From NCBI GenBank assembly GCA_004555705.1, contig SFHI01000010.1, positions 1 to 44,496 on the forward strand: a DNA stretch of 44,496 nt. Reading direction: 5' to 3'. Source of the DNA: Clostridiales bacterium. Its GTDB lineage: Bacteria > Bacillota > Clostridia > Oscillospirales > Oscillospiraceae. Made by a program: the position numbers and the translations under genes. The notes beneath the pieces are model-generated. The model made no database searches and was not told where the DNA came from. It saw only the letters and a program-made list of their open reading frames with translations. Positions 7,865-16,493 of this stretch are shown piece by piece (positions within the stretch are counted from its first letter, which is position 1; every line of letters starts with the position of its first letter).

Positions 7865-9445
7865 ATGTGTTCGATTATCGGCTACTGCGGCAGGCCCCTG
7901 CAGCGCTCTGCCTTTGATACCGCATTTTCCAGGACCCAATCCCGGGGCCCCGATGACACCCGTATTGTCGAGGCAGGGCAGGGTCTTTTGGGCTTTCACC
8001 GGCTTTCCATCATGGGTCTCCACCCGGAGGGGATGCAGCCGTTCACACTGAACGGGAACTGGGTGGTCTGCAACGGTGAGATTTACGGGTTTGAAAAAAT
8101 TCGCCGGGAGCTTTCCGAGAACTACACCTTCGTCAGCGATTCCGACTGCGAGGTGCTCCTGCCCCTCTATGAGAAATACGGCACCGGGATGTTCGCCATG
8201 CTGGATGCGGAATTTGCCTGCATCCTCTACGACGGGAAGAAGCAGCAATTCCTGGCCGCCCGGGACCCCATCGGCATCCGCCCGCTGTACTATGGCTACG
8301 ACGTTCAGGGTACCATTGTATTTGCCAGCGAACCAAAGAGCCTGCTGGGGCTTGTGGACCGGATTCTCCCCTTCCCTCCCGGGCATTACTACTGCGATGG
8401 GGAATTCCACTGCTATTGCGACATTGCCAAGGCCCGGCTTCCTCTGTCCGATGATCTGGAAACCGTCTGTAAAAACATCCGGGAAAAGCTGATCACCGGT
8501 GTCCGCAAGCGTCTGGTAGCCGACGCCAAGGTGGGCTTCCTGCTCTCCGGCGGACTGGATTCCTCTCTCGTCTGCGCCATCGCCGCCCGGGAAAGTGAGA
8601 AACCCATCCACACCTTCGCCATCGGCATGAGCGAGGATGCCATTGATTTGAAATACGCGAAGATTGTTGCCGACTACATCCACAGCATTCACACGGAGGT
8701 CATAATCTCCAAAGAAACTGTACTCGACGCACTGGAATCTGTTGTGGAACTGTTGGGAACCTTCGATATCACCACCATCCGGGCCAGCATCGGAATGTAT
8801 TTGGTGTGCAAGGCCATCCACGAAACCACGCCGATTCGGGTTCTTCTCACCGGAGAGATTTCCGATGAGCTGTTCGGCTACAAGTACACCGACTTTGCCC
8901 CCTCCCCCGAGGCCTTCCAGGAGGAAGCCCGGAAGCGGCTGCGGGAGCTGCATATGTACGATGTGCTCCGGGCGGACCGCTGTATCAGCGTGAATTCTCT
9001 GGAGGCAAGAGTTCCCTTCGGCGATCTGGATTTTGTGGATTACGTCATGTCCATTGACCCCGCCATGAAGTGCAACGTATACGGAAAGGGCAAATACCTG
9101 CTCCGCCACGCTTTTGAGGGTCTGGGCTATCTCCCGGATGAAATTCTCTGGCGGGAAAAGGCAGCATTTTCCGACGCGGTCGGGCATTCCATGGTGGACT
9201 ATCTGAAGGAGTATGCCGAGAGCTGCTATACCCAGGAGGAATACGAAATCCGCAGACAGCGTTTTCACCATGCTCAGCCCTTTACCAAGGAATCCCTGCT
9301 CTACCGGGAGATTTTCGAAAAATACTACCCCGGCCAGTCGGAAATGATCGCGGATTTCTGGATGCCCAACAAGGCTTGGGAGGGCTGCAACGTAACAGAC
9401 CCCTCAGCCCGCGTGCTCTCGAATTACGGCGACAGCGGAAAGTAG
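7865..9445 (+). CDS. asnB: Asparagine synthase (glutamine-hydrolysing)
   Basis: A 526-residue two-domain enzyme. The N-terminal class II amidotransferase begins MCSIIGY, with Cys2 becoming the nucleophile after Met removal. Glutaminase residues are visible in LGFHRLSIMG, VVCNGEIYG and DSDCEVLL. The C-terminal synthetase domain has the ATP pyrophosphatase loop SGGLDSS at residues 228-234, then LLTGEISDELFGYKY and SLEARVPFGD. It converts aspartate, glutamine and ATP to asparagine, glutamate, AMP and pyrophosphate. Length is close to E. coli AsnB (554). Its position between the ammonium channel and the purine genes fits the theme of glutamine-amide transfer. The ATG at 7865 has AGGGAGG at 7850-7856. 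It is probably cotranscribed with amt, 72 bases upstream. Confidence 0.95.
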   Translation: MCSIIGYCGRPLQRSAFDTAFSRTQSRGPDDTRIVEAGQGLLGFHRLSIMGLHPEGMQPFTLNGNWVVCNGEIYGFEKIRRELSENYTFVSDSDCEVLLPLYEKYGTGMFAMLDAEFACILYDGKKQQFLAARDPIGIRPLYYGYDVQGTIVFASEPKSLLGLVDRILPFPPGHYYCDGEFHCYCDIAKARLPLSDDLETVCKNIREKLITGVRKRLVADAKVGFLLSGGLDSSLVCAIAARESEKPIHTFAIGMSEDAIDLKYAKIVADYIHSIHTEVIISKETVLDALESVVELLGTFDITTIRASIGMYLVCKAIHETTPIRVLLTGEISDELFGYKYTDFAPSPEAFQEEARKRLRELHMYDVLRADRCISVNSLEARVPFGDLDFVDYVMSIDPAMKCNVYGKGKYLLRHAFEGLGYLPDEILWREKAAFSDAVGHSMVDYLKEYAESCYTQEEYEIRRQRFHHAQPFTKESLLYREIFEKYYPGQSEMIADFWMPNKAWEGCNVTDPSARVLSNYGDSGK

Positions 9446-9465
9446 GCAAACCCTGAAAACTTTTT

Positions 9466-9494
9466 TTGATTTTTTGCGCGAGAGATGCTATTCT
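9466..9494 (+). promoter_or_regulatory. Probable promoter of the purC-carB operon
   Basis: TTGATT (9466-9471), a 17-base spacer and TATTCT (9489-9494). Each hexamer matches the consensus at four of six positions. A T-rich stretch lies directly upstream. It sits in the 183-base gap after asnB, the largest gap before carB, and no clear terminator separates asnB from it. The 130-base leader has only weak hairpins and shows no purine or ZTP riboswitch consensus that I could recognise. Confidence 0.55.
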
Positions 9495-9628
9495 TACTGT
9501 GGCTTTGAAAATGCCGGAATCCCGCTGGCGTCCGAACGTTTGCAAAGCGCATTGTAAGAACAATATGTCCATTCAAAAAGCATCCTGGCAGTTTTCAGGA
9601 CGCCCAACAAATTAGGAGGAACAAACCA

Positions 9629-10342
9629 ATGGAAAAGAAAGAACAGCTTTACGAGGGCAAGGCAAAAAAGGTTTTCGCCACGGAGGACCCGGAACTTCTC
9701 ATCGTATCCTACAAGGATGACGCCACGGCGTTCAACGGTCTGAAGAAGGGCACCATCACCGGCAAAGGGGTCATCAACAACCAGATGAGCAACCGCCTCA
9801 TGACCCTGCTGGGAAGCAAAGGAATTCCCACCCACCTGGTTCAGGAGCTGAGCACCCGGGAGACCCTGGTGAAAAAGGTCAGCATCGTCCCTCTGGAGGT
9901 CATCGTGCGCAACATCGCCGCCGGTTCCTTCTCCAAGCGCTACGGCGTGGAGGAGGGCGTGGTGTTCGACGCTCCTACGCTGGAATTCTCTTATAAAAAT
10001 GACGCTCTGGGCGACCCCCTGCTGAATACCCGCCACGCACTGGCCCTGAAGCTGGCCACGCCCGAGGAAATCAAAACCATTGAGGACTATTCTCTGCACA
10101 TCAACGAAATCCTGAAAGAATTCTGGGCCGGCTGCGGCGTGACCCTGGTGGACTTCAAGCTGGAGTTCGGCCGCTTAAGCGACGGCACCATTGTCCTGGC
10201 GGATGAGATCAGCCCCGATACCTGCCGCCTGTGGGACAGCGCCACCAAAGAAAAACTGGATAAGGATCGTTTTCGCCGGGATATGGGCGGCGTGGAAGAG
10301 GCCTACGCCACCATCATGGCCAGACTGGAAGCCAATCTGTAA
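9629..10342 (+). CDS. purC: SAICAR synthetase (phosphoribosylaminoimidazole-succinocarboxamide synthase)
   Basis: A 237-residue PurC of standard length. It joins aspartate to CAIR using ATP in purine synthesis, donating a nitrogen that PurB later frees. Family landmarks are LYEGKAKKVF at residues 6-15, the ATP-binding DDATAFNG, VIVRNIAAGSF, and DFKLEFG with LADEISPDTCRLWD near residue 190. Start at 9629 with AGGAGGA at 9614-9620. It leads a tight nine-gene operon; purA starts 18 bases after its stop. The rest of the IMP pathway apart from purB and purF (purD, purL, purM and so on) is not in this window. Confidence 0.97.
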   Translation: MEKKEQLYEGKAKKVFATEDPELLIVSYKDDATAFNGLKKGTITGKGVINNQMSNRLMTLLGSKGIPTHLVQELSTRETLVKKVSIVPLEVIVRNIAAGSFSKRYGVEEGVVFDAPTLEFSYKNDALGDPLLNTRHALALKLATPEEIKTIEDYSLHINEILKEFWAGCGVTLVDFKLEFGRLSDGTIVLADEISPDTCRLWDSATKEKLDKDRFRRDMGGVEEAYATIMARLEANL

Positions 10343-10360
10343 CAGGAGGAACGGGAAATC

Positions 10361-11635
10361 ATGTCAAATACCGCAATTGTTGGCATCAACTGGGGCGACG
10401 AGGGCAAGGGCCGGATGGTGGACCTGCTGACCGAGGACTACGATATCGTGGTCCGCTATCAGGGCGGCGGCAACGCGGGACACACGGTCATCAATTCCTA
10501 CGGCAAATTTGCCCTTCATCTGCTTCCCTCCGGCATTTTCCGGGAGGGTGTCACCAACATTCTGGGAAACGGCGTGGCGCTGGACCCCGAAAACCTCTGG
10601 CTGGAAATGCAGGACGTTATGGCCAAGGGCGTTCCCATCACTCCTGAGAATCTGAAAATCAGCGACCGGGCCTCCCTTCTGCTGCCCTGGCACCGGGAGC
10701 TGGACGCTCTGGAGGAGGCCCGGCTGGCCGACAAGAAGTACGGCTCCACCAAGCAGGGCATCGCCCCCTTCTATTCCGACAAATACCAGAAGAAAACCGT
10801 CCTGGCCGGAGAGCTTCTCCACCCCCAGCACCTGAAAGAGCACCTGAAGGATCTGATGGAGTGGAAGAATCTCACCCTGACCAAAGTCTACGGCGCCGAG
10901 GGCACCACCATGGACCAGCTGGAGGTCTGGATGGATGCCTACTGTGAGAAAATCCGCCCCTTTATCTGCGATACCGGCGCTTTCCTTCGTCAGGCCCAGG
11001 CGGAAGGGAAACGGATTCTCTTTGAGGCACAGCTGGGCGCCCTTCGCGACCTGGACTACGGCATCTATCCCTATACCACCTCCTCCAATGCCATTGCGGC
11101 CTACGCCTCCGTGGGTTCCGGCCTGCCCAGCGCGAAAATTGACAACGTGGTGGGCGTGGTCAAGGCCTACTCCACCTGTGTCGGCGAAGGCCCCTTCGTC
11201 TGCGAAATGTTCGGTCAGGAAGCCGAGGAACTCCGCACCGCGGGCTTTGAGTACGGCGCGAAAACCGGCCGTCCCCGCCGGGTGGGCCCCATCGATATCG
11301 TCGCCACCCGTTACGGTGTTCAGGTTCAGGGTGCCACCACCATTGCCCTGACCAAGCTGGATGTCCTGAGCTACCTGGACAGAGTCCCCGTGTGTACCCG
11401 CTATCTTCTGGACGGCCAGGAAACCGACGCCTTCCCCTTCCCCACCCTGCTGGCAGACGCGAAGCCCGTAGTGGAGTATATGGACGGCTGGAAGTGCGAC
11501 ATTTCCGGTGTCCGCCGCTGGGAGGACCTGCCCGAAGCCGCCCGGAAGTATGTGGAATATATTGAAAAAAGCATCGGCTGTCCCATCGGCTACGTCTCCG
11601 TCGGCCCGGAGCGGGACAGCATCATCCTGCGGTAA
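10361..11635 (+). CDS. purA: Adenylosuccinate synthetase
   Basis: A 424-residue PurA. It condenses IMP with aspartate, driven by GTP, to form adenylosuccinate, the first step from IMP to AMP. The N-terminal P-loop region VGINWGDEGKGRMVDLLTE contains the catalytic Asp-Glu-Gly-Lys-Gly, followed by RYQGGGNAGHTV with the catalytic His. The C-terminal half contains TGRPRRVGPID and KLDVL. Length matches the family (about 425-430). AGGAGG lies upstream. purB begins 11 bases after its stop. Together purC, purA and purB are all the aspartate-donating and fumarate-releasing steps of purine synthesis. Confidence 0.97.
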   Translation: MSNTAIVGINWGDEGKGRMVDLLTEDYDIVVRYQGGGNAGHTVINSYGKFALHLLPSGIFREGVTNILGNGVALDPENLWLEMQDVMAKGVPITPENLKISDRASLLLPWHRELDALEEARLADKKYGSTKQGIAPFYSDKYQKKTVLAGELLHPQHLKEHLKDLMEWKNLTLTKVYGAEGTTMDQLEVWMDAYCEKIRPFICDTGAFLRQAQAEGKRILFEAQLGALRDLDYGIYPYTTSSNAIAAYASVGSGLPSAKIDNVVGVVKAYSTCVGEGPFVCEMFGQEAEELRTAGFEYGAKTGRPRRVGPIDIVATRYGVQVQGATTIALTKLDVLSYLDRVPVCTRYLLDGQETDAFPFPTLLADAKPVVEYMDGWKCDISGVRRWEDLPEAARKYVEYIEKSIGCPIGYVSVGPERDSIILR

Positions 11636-11646
11636 GGAGGAAGCGT

Positions 11647-13062
11647 ATGACGGACAAATACGAATCCCCCCTGAGCAGCCGCTACGCCTCGGACTATATG
11701 CTCCGCCTTTTTTCCATGGACAAGCGGATTCAGACCTGGCGGCGTCTGTGGGTAGCCCTGGCCAGGGCCCAGCATGAGTTGGGACTGCCGGTTTCTATGG
11801 AGCAGGTGCTGGAGCTGGAAGCCCATATCGAGGATATTGACTACGCCTGTGCCTCCGCCCGGGAGAAGGAAGTGCGCCATGATGTCATGGCCCATGTCTA
11901 CGCCTACGGCAAGGTAGCCCCGGGCGCCGCGGGCATCATCCACCTGGGCGCTACCAGCTGCTATGTGACGGACAACGCGGACCTGATTCTATACCGGGAT
12001 GGACTTCGCTACCTTCGCAGAGAGCTGCTGAAGGTGATTGCCAACCTGAGCCGGTTTGCGGATCAGTATAAAGCCATGCCCACCCTGGGCTATACCCACT
12101 ACCAGCCCGCCCAGCTGGTCACCGTGGGCAAACGAGCCACCCTCTGGATTCAGGATTTTCTCAGCGATCTGGAGGAACTGGACTTTGTCATTGACAGCAT
12201 GAAGTTCCTGGGCTGCCGGGGCACCACCGGCACGGAAGCAAGCTTTGTGGAGCTCTATGCCGGGGATACGGAAAAAATCGATGAGATGAACCGGAAAATC
12301 AGCCGGGAATTCGGATTTACCAAGTGTTTCCCCGTCTGCGGCCAGACCTACCCCCGGAAAACCGACAGCCGCATTCTGAACGTGCTCTCCTCCATCGCCC
12401 AAAGCTGCTACCGCATGGCAAACGATATCAGGCTGCTGCAGCATGACCGTCAGGTAGAGGAGCCCTTTGAAAAGAACCAGATCGGCTCCTCCGCCATGGC
12501 CTACAAGCGCAATCCCATGCGCTCCGAGCGGATCTGCTCCCTGGCCCGGTACCTGATAGCCGACGCCATGAACGCCCCCATGACCGCCTCAACCCAGTGG
12601 CTGGAGCGGACCCTGGACGACTCCGCCAACCGGCGGATTTCCCTGCCGGAGGGCTTCCTCTGCGCCGATGCCATCCTCCGGCTGGCACAGAACGTGACCT
12701 GCGGCCTCCATGTCAATGACAAGATCGTGGAGAAAGCCGTCCGGGAATACCTTCCCTTCATCGCTACGGAGAATCTGATGATGGAGGGCGTGAAGCGGGG
12801 CGGCGACCGCCAGCAGCTTCACGAGATCATCCGTCAGTGCTCCATGGCCGCCACCGCCCGGATGAAGAACGGCGAAAGCTGGGATCTTCTTTCCGACCTT
12901 TCCGCCCACCCCGAATTCGGCATGAACCGGGAAGAGATGGCGTCGCTCCTGAACCCCTCGAACTTCATCGGACGTTGCCCCCAGCAGGTCACAGCCTTCC
13001 TGGCCCAAATTGCACCCCTTCTGTCCCAGGTTCCCCAGGGCGATGCGGAAATCAATCTGTAA
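11647..13062 (+). CDS. purB: Adenylosuccinate lyase
   Basis: A 471-residue member of the fumarase/aspartase superfamily. It cleaves SAICAR to AICAR and adenylosuccinate to AMP, releasing fumarate each time, so it acts on the products of both purC and purA. The signature loop is GSSAMAYKRNPMRSE near residue 280, and other conserved blocks are HLGATSCYVTDNADL and the TLGYTHYQPAQ histidine region. Its length and the AYKRNP form resemble the eukaryotic-type ADSL branch rather than the short B. subtilis type of about 430 residues. The start has TAAGGAGGAAGCGT upstream, where the TAA is the purA stop. Confidence 0.96.
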   Translation: MTDKYESPLSSRYASDYMLRLFSMDKRIQTWRRLWVALARAQHELGLPVSMEQVLELEAHIEDIDYACASAREKEVRHDVMAHVYAYGKVAPGAAGIIHLGATSCYVTDNADLILYRDGLRYLRRELLKVIANLSRFADQYKAMPTLGYTHYQPAQLVTVGKRATLWIQDFLSDLEELDFVIDSMKFLGCRGTTGTEASFVELYAGDTEKIDEMNRKISREFGFTKCFPVCGQTYPRKTDSRILNVLSSIAQSCYRMANDIRLLQHDRQVEEPFEKNQIGSSAMAYKRNPMRSERICSLARYLIADAMNAPMTASTQWLERTLDDSANRRISLPEGFLCADAILRLAQNVTCGLHVNDKIVEKAVREYLPFIATENLMMEGVKRGGDRQQLHEIIRQCSMAATARMKNGESWDLLSDLSAHPEFGMNREEMASLLNPSNFIGRCPQQVTAFLAQIAPLLSQVPQGDAEINL

Positions 13063-13073
13063 AGGAGAATACC

Positions 13074-14624
13074 ATGGAGGAAAAAATACTGGTATTGGAC
13101 TTCGGCGGACAGTATAACCAGCTGATCGCCCGCCGGGTCCGGGAGCAGAATGTCTACTGCGAGATCAAGCCCTATACCATATCCATGGAAGAGATTCGCG
13201 CCTTCGCGCCCATGGGCATCATCTTCACCGGAGGCCCCAACAGTGTCTACCTGGAGGACGCCCCCCATATTGACCCGCAGATTTTCTCCCTGGGGGTGCC
13301 CATTCTGGGCATCTGCTATGGCTGCCAGCTGATGGCCCACAGCCTGGGCGGTCAGGTGACCGCGGCCCAGAAGGATACCGCCCGGGAATACGGAAAAACC
13401 GCCACCTATTACAACACCTCCTGCAAGCTCTTCAAGGGCATTCCGGAGCAGGCCATCTCCTGGATGAGCCACGGCGACTATATGGCAAAGGTGCCCGAGG
13501 GCTTTGACCTGGTGGCCCATACCGATGCCTGCCCCAACGCCGCCATTGCCGACGAGCGCCGGAGCTTCTATGGGGTGCAGTTCCACCCGGAGGTCAACCA
13601 TACCCAGTACGGTGACCGGATGCTCCGGAACTTCCTCTACGAGGTCTGCGGGGCCAAGGGAACCTGGACCATGGGCGACTTCTGCAAGAACACCGTAGCC
13701 CAGCTCCGGGAAACCATCGGCCCCCGGGGCCGGGTGCTGCTGGCCCTGTCCGGCGGCGTGGATTCCTCGGTGCTGGCTGCTCTGCTTGCCGAGGCCGTGG
13801 GCGACCGTCTGACCGCCGTCTTTGTGGATCACGGCTGTATGCGCAAAAATGAGGGCGATGAGGTGGAAGCCGCCTTTGCCAAGTGGAACATCCACTTTGT
13901 CCGGGTGAACGCCGAGGATCGGTTCCTCGCCAAGCTCAAGGGCGTGGAGGACCCCCAGCGCAAGCGGCAGATCATCGGCGCCGAGTTCGGCTATGTATTC
14001 CTGGACGAGGCCATGAAATTCGGCATCACCAAGGAGGATTTCTTCGCCCAGGGCACCATCTACCCGGATGTGATCGAGTCCGGAGCGGGAGATGCCGATG
14101 TGATCAAGAGTCACCACAACAAGCTCCTTCCCCGGGAGGTCATTGAGCAGTTCCGGGCGGTTCTGGAGCCGTTGGATCATCTTTTTAAGGATGAGATTCG
14201 CCTTTTGGGCAAGGAATTAGGGCTTCCTGACTATCTGGTGCACCGTCAGCCCTTCCCCGGCCCCGGACTTGCCATCCGGATTCTGGGGGACGTGACCAAG
14301 GAAAAACTGGAAATCCTCCGGGACGCGGACTTCATTTTCCGGGAGGAAATCGCCAAAGCGAACCTGGGAGATATCTGCAGCCAGTATTTCGCGGTCCTCA
14401 CCAACGCAAAAAGCGTGGGCGTCATGGGCGACGGCCGCACCTACGAAAACGTGCTGGCCCTTCGCAGCGTCACCACCAAGGACTTTATGACCGCGGAGTG
14501 GACCCGGATTCCCTATGAGGTGCTGGACCGGGTATCCGTGCGCATTGTCAACGAGGTGCCCCGGATCAACCGCATCGTCTACGACATCACATCCAAACCC
14601 CCCGCCACGGTGGAGTGGGAATAA
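13074..14624 (+). CDS. guaA: GMP synthase (glutamine-hydrolysing)
   Basis: A 516-residue GuaA that converts XMP to GMP with glutamine and ATP. The N-terminal class I amidotransferase has the nucleophile elbow GICYGCQLM and the His-Glu pair in QFHPEVNHT. The ATP pyrophosphatase domain begins with LALSGGVDSS. The C-terminal dimerisation domain ends with RINRIVYDITSKPPATVEWE, as usual. The ATG at 13074 is chosen because AAAGGAG lies just upstream and the protein starts at the amidotransferase strand ILVLDFGGQYNQL. It begins 11 bases after purB. guaB (IMP dehydrogenase) is not in the window. Confidence 0.97.
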   Translation: MEEKILVLDFGGQYNQLIARRVREQNVYCEIKPYTISMEEIRAFAPMGIIFTGGPNSVYLEDAPHIDPQIFSLGVPILGICYGCQLMAHSLGGQVTAAQKDTAREYGKTATYYNTSCKLFKGIPEQAISWMSHGDYMAKVPEGFDLVAHTDACPNAAIADERRSFYGVQFHPEVNHTQYGDRMLRNFLYEVCGAKGTWTMGDFCKNTVAQLRETIGPRGRVLLALSGGVDSSVLAALLAEAVGDRLTAVFVDHGCMRKNEGDEVEAAFAKWNIHFVRVNAEDRFLAKLKGVEDPQRKRQIIGAEFGYVFLDEAMKFGITKEDFFAQGTIYPDVIESGAGDADVIKSHHNKLLPREVIEQFRAVLEPLDHLFKDEIRLLGKELGLPDYLVHRQPFPGPGLAIRILGDVTKEKLEILRDADFIFREEIAKANLGDICSQYFAVLTNAKSVGVMGDGRTYENVLALRSVTTKDFMTAEWTRIPYEVLDRVSVRIVNEVPRINRIVYDITSKPPATVEWE

Positions 14625-14661
14625 ACCACACCCGAATGAATCGAGAAACAGGAGGCAATTT

Positions 14662-16479
14662 ATGTGCGGAATCGTCGGATACACCGGAACCCGAATGGCA
14701 GCGCCCATCCTTTTGGAAGGGCTGCGGCAGCTGGAATACCGCGGCTATGACTCTGCGGGAATCGCGGTGATTCACGATGGGCAGGTTTCCCTCAGCAAGG
14801 TCACCGGAAGGATTTCCGCCCTGGCCGAGAAAACTCAGGACGGAAAGCTGCTCCCCGGAACCACAGGAATCGGCCATACCCGCTGGGCGACTCACGGCGC
14901 GCCCACGGATGCCAACGCCCATCCCCACACCAGCAACGACGGCCGTTTTGCCGTGGTTCACAACGGAATCATTGAGAATCACGCGGAGCTCCGGGAGGAA
15001 CTGATGGCTGCCGGCTACCGGTTCGAGAGTGAAACGGATACGGAAGTGGTAGTTCACCTGGTGGAGCAGTACTACCAGGGAGATCTGAAGCAGGCTGTCA
15101 TGCGGGCTTCCTCCCGGCTGCGGGGTTCCTATGCACTGGGGATCGTGTGCTCCGATGCGCCGGATCATATTTTCGTCGCCCGGGAAGCCAGCCCCCTGAT
15201 TCTCGGAATAGGCATCGGTGAGAATTTCTTTGCCTCCGATGTCACCGCTTTGGTTTCCAACACCCGCAATGTCATCTATCTGGATGATGGGGAATACGCA
15301 GAGCTGTCACCGGAGGGTGTCCAGGTCTACGATTGCGCCGGGCACCCCATCGGCAAGGAAGTGAGCCGGGTCACCTGGGACATTCAGGCGGCGGAAAAGG
15401 GCGGCTATGACCACTTCATGCTCAAGGAGATGACCGAGCAGCCCCGGGCCGTCAAGTCCACCATCACCCCCCGGATTCGAAACGGCGAGGTAAGCCTGGA
15501 CGATATGGACATCGATCTGGCGGAAATCAACAAAATCGTGATCACCGCCTGCGGCTCCGCCTACTATGCGGGCTGTTCCGGGAAGTACGCCATTGAAAAG
15601 CTCACCCGCATCAGTGTTCAGACCGAGCTTGCCAGCGAGCTTCGCTACAATGATCCACTGATTGACGGGCATACCCTGCTGATCGTCCTTTCCCAGTCCG
15701 GTGAAACCGCGGACACCATTGCCGCCATGCGGGAGTGCCAGAGCCGGGGAGCCAAAGCCCTTGCCATTGTCAACGTGGTGGGCAGCACCATCGCAAAGCT
15801 GGCGGACTACTGCCTCTACACCTGGGCAGGCCCGGAAATTGCCGTGGCCACCACCAAGGGCTATACTACCCAGCTGACCGCGCTGTACCTGTTTGCCCTT
15901 TACGCCGGAAAAAAACTGGGCACACTGCAGGATGGGGAATATCGGAAGCTGATTTCAAGCCTAAAATCCCTGCCCAAGCTGATGCAGCAGGCCCTGGACA
16001 TGAACCCTCATATCCCCACCCTGGCCAAAAAATATCACAACGCTGACTCTCTGTTCTTCATCGGACGAAATACGGATTACGCCGTAGCCCTGGAAGCGGC
16101 CCTGAAGATGAAGGAAATTTCCTATATCCATGCGGAAGCCTACGCAGCCGGAGAGCTTAAGCACGGCACCATCGCCCTGGTTCACGAGGGCCAGGGGGTG
16201 GTAGCTCTTTGCTGCAACGAGTCGATTCTGGAAAAAACCCTGAGCAATATCATCGAGGTCAAGGCCCGGGGCGCGGAGGTCCTGGCGGTGGCCTACAAGG
16301 GGAACCCGAAGATTCTCTCCTGTGCGGATGACTATCTGTACATCCCCAAGGTTCCCACCTTGTTCAGTGCCGCCGTGGAGATTCTGCCGCTGCAGATGCT
16401 GGCCTATTATGTGGCCCGTGAAAACGGCTGCGATATAGACAAACCCAAAAATCTGGCAAAATCCGTTACCGTGGAATAA
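14662..16479 (+). CDS. glmS: Glucosamine-6-phosphate synthase (glutamine:fructose-6-phosphate aminotransferase)
   Basis: A 605-residue GlmS. It moves the glutamine amide to fructose-6-phosphate, the first step to UDP-GlcNAc and peptidoglycan. It begins MCGIVGYTGTR with Cys2 as the N-terminal nucleophile after Met removal. GHTRWATHGAP and HNGIIENHAELR complete the class II glutaminase. Two SIS sugar-isomerase domains follow, with SQSGETADTIAAM and YIHAEAYAAGELKHG. The C-terminus is KSVTVE as in other GlmS proteins. GGAGG lies upstream. The 37-base gap after guaA has no hairpin resembling the glmS ribozyme, although many Firmicutes place that ribozyme directly ahead of glmS. Confidence 0.97.
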   Translation: MCGIVGYTGTRMAAPILLEGLRQLEYRGYDSAGIAVIHDGQVSLSKVTGRISALAEKTQDGKLLPGTTGIGHTRWATHGAPTDANAHPHTSNDGRFAVVHNGIIENHAELREELMAAGYRFESETDTEVVVHLVEQYYQGDLKQAVMRASSRLRGSYALGIVCSDAPDHIFVAREASPLILGIGIGENFFASDVTALVSNTRNVIYLDDGEYAELSPEGVQVYDCAGHPIGKEVSRVTWDIQAAEKGGYDHFMLKEMTEQPRAVKSTITPRIRNGEVSLDDMDIDLAEINKIVITACGSAYYAGCSGKYAIEKLTRISVQTELASELRYNDPLIDGHTLLIVLSQSGETADTIAAMRECQSRGAKALAIVNVVGSTIAKLADYCLYTWAGPEIAVATTKGYTTQLTALYLFALYAGKKLGTLQDGEYRKLISSLKSLPKLMQQALDMNPHIPTLAKKYHNADSLFFIGRNTDYAVALEAALKMKEISYIHAEAYAAGELKHGTIALVHEGQGVVALCCNESILEKTLSNIIEVKARGAEVLAVAYKGNPKILSCADDYLYIPKVPTLFSAAVEILPLQMLAYYVARENGCDIDKPKNLAKSVTVE

Positions 16480-16493
16480 AGGAGAGGAAGAAC

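Noticed and set aside
6332..9271. 979-codon open frame on the minus strand across amt and asnB
   Set aside because: It is antisense to two clearly conserved genes, and its translation is rich in Gly, His and Gln without any recognisable domain. Long antisense frames are common in GC-rich DNA.
9495..9628. Purine, ZTP or PRPP riboswitch ahead of purC
   Set aside because: The conserved cores of these riboswitches could not be found in the leader; only weak 5-bp hairpins are present.
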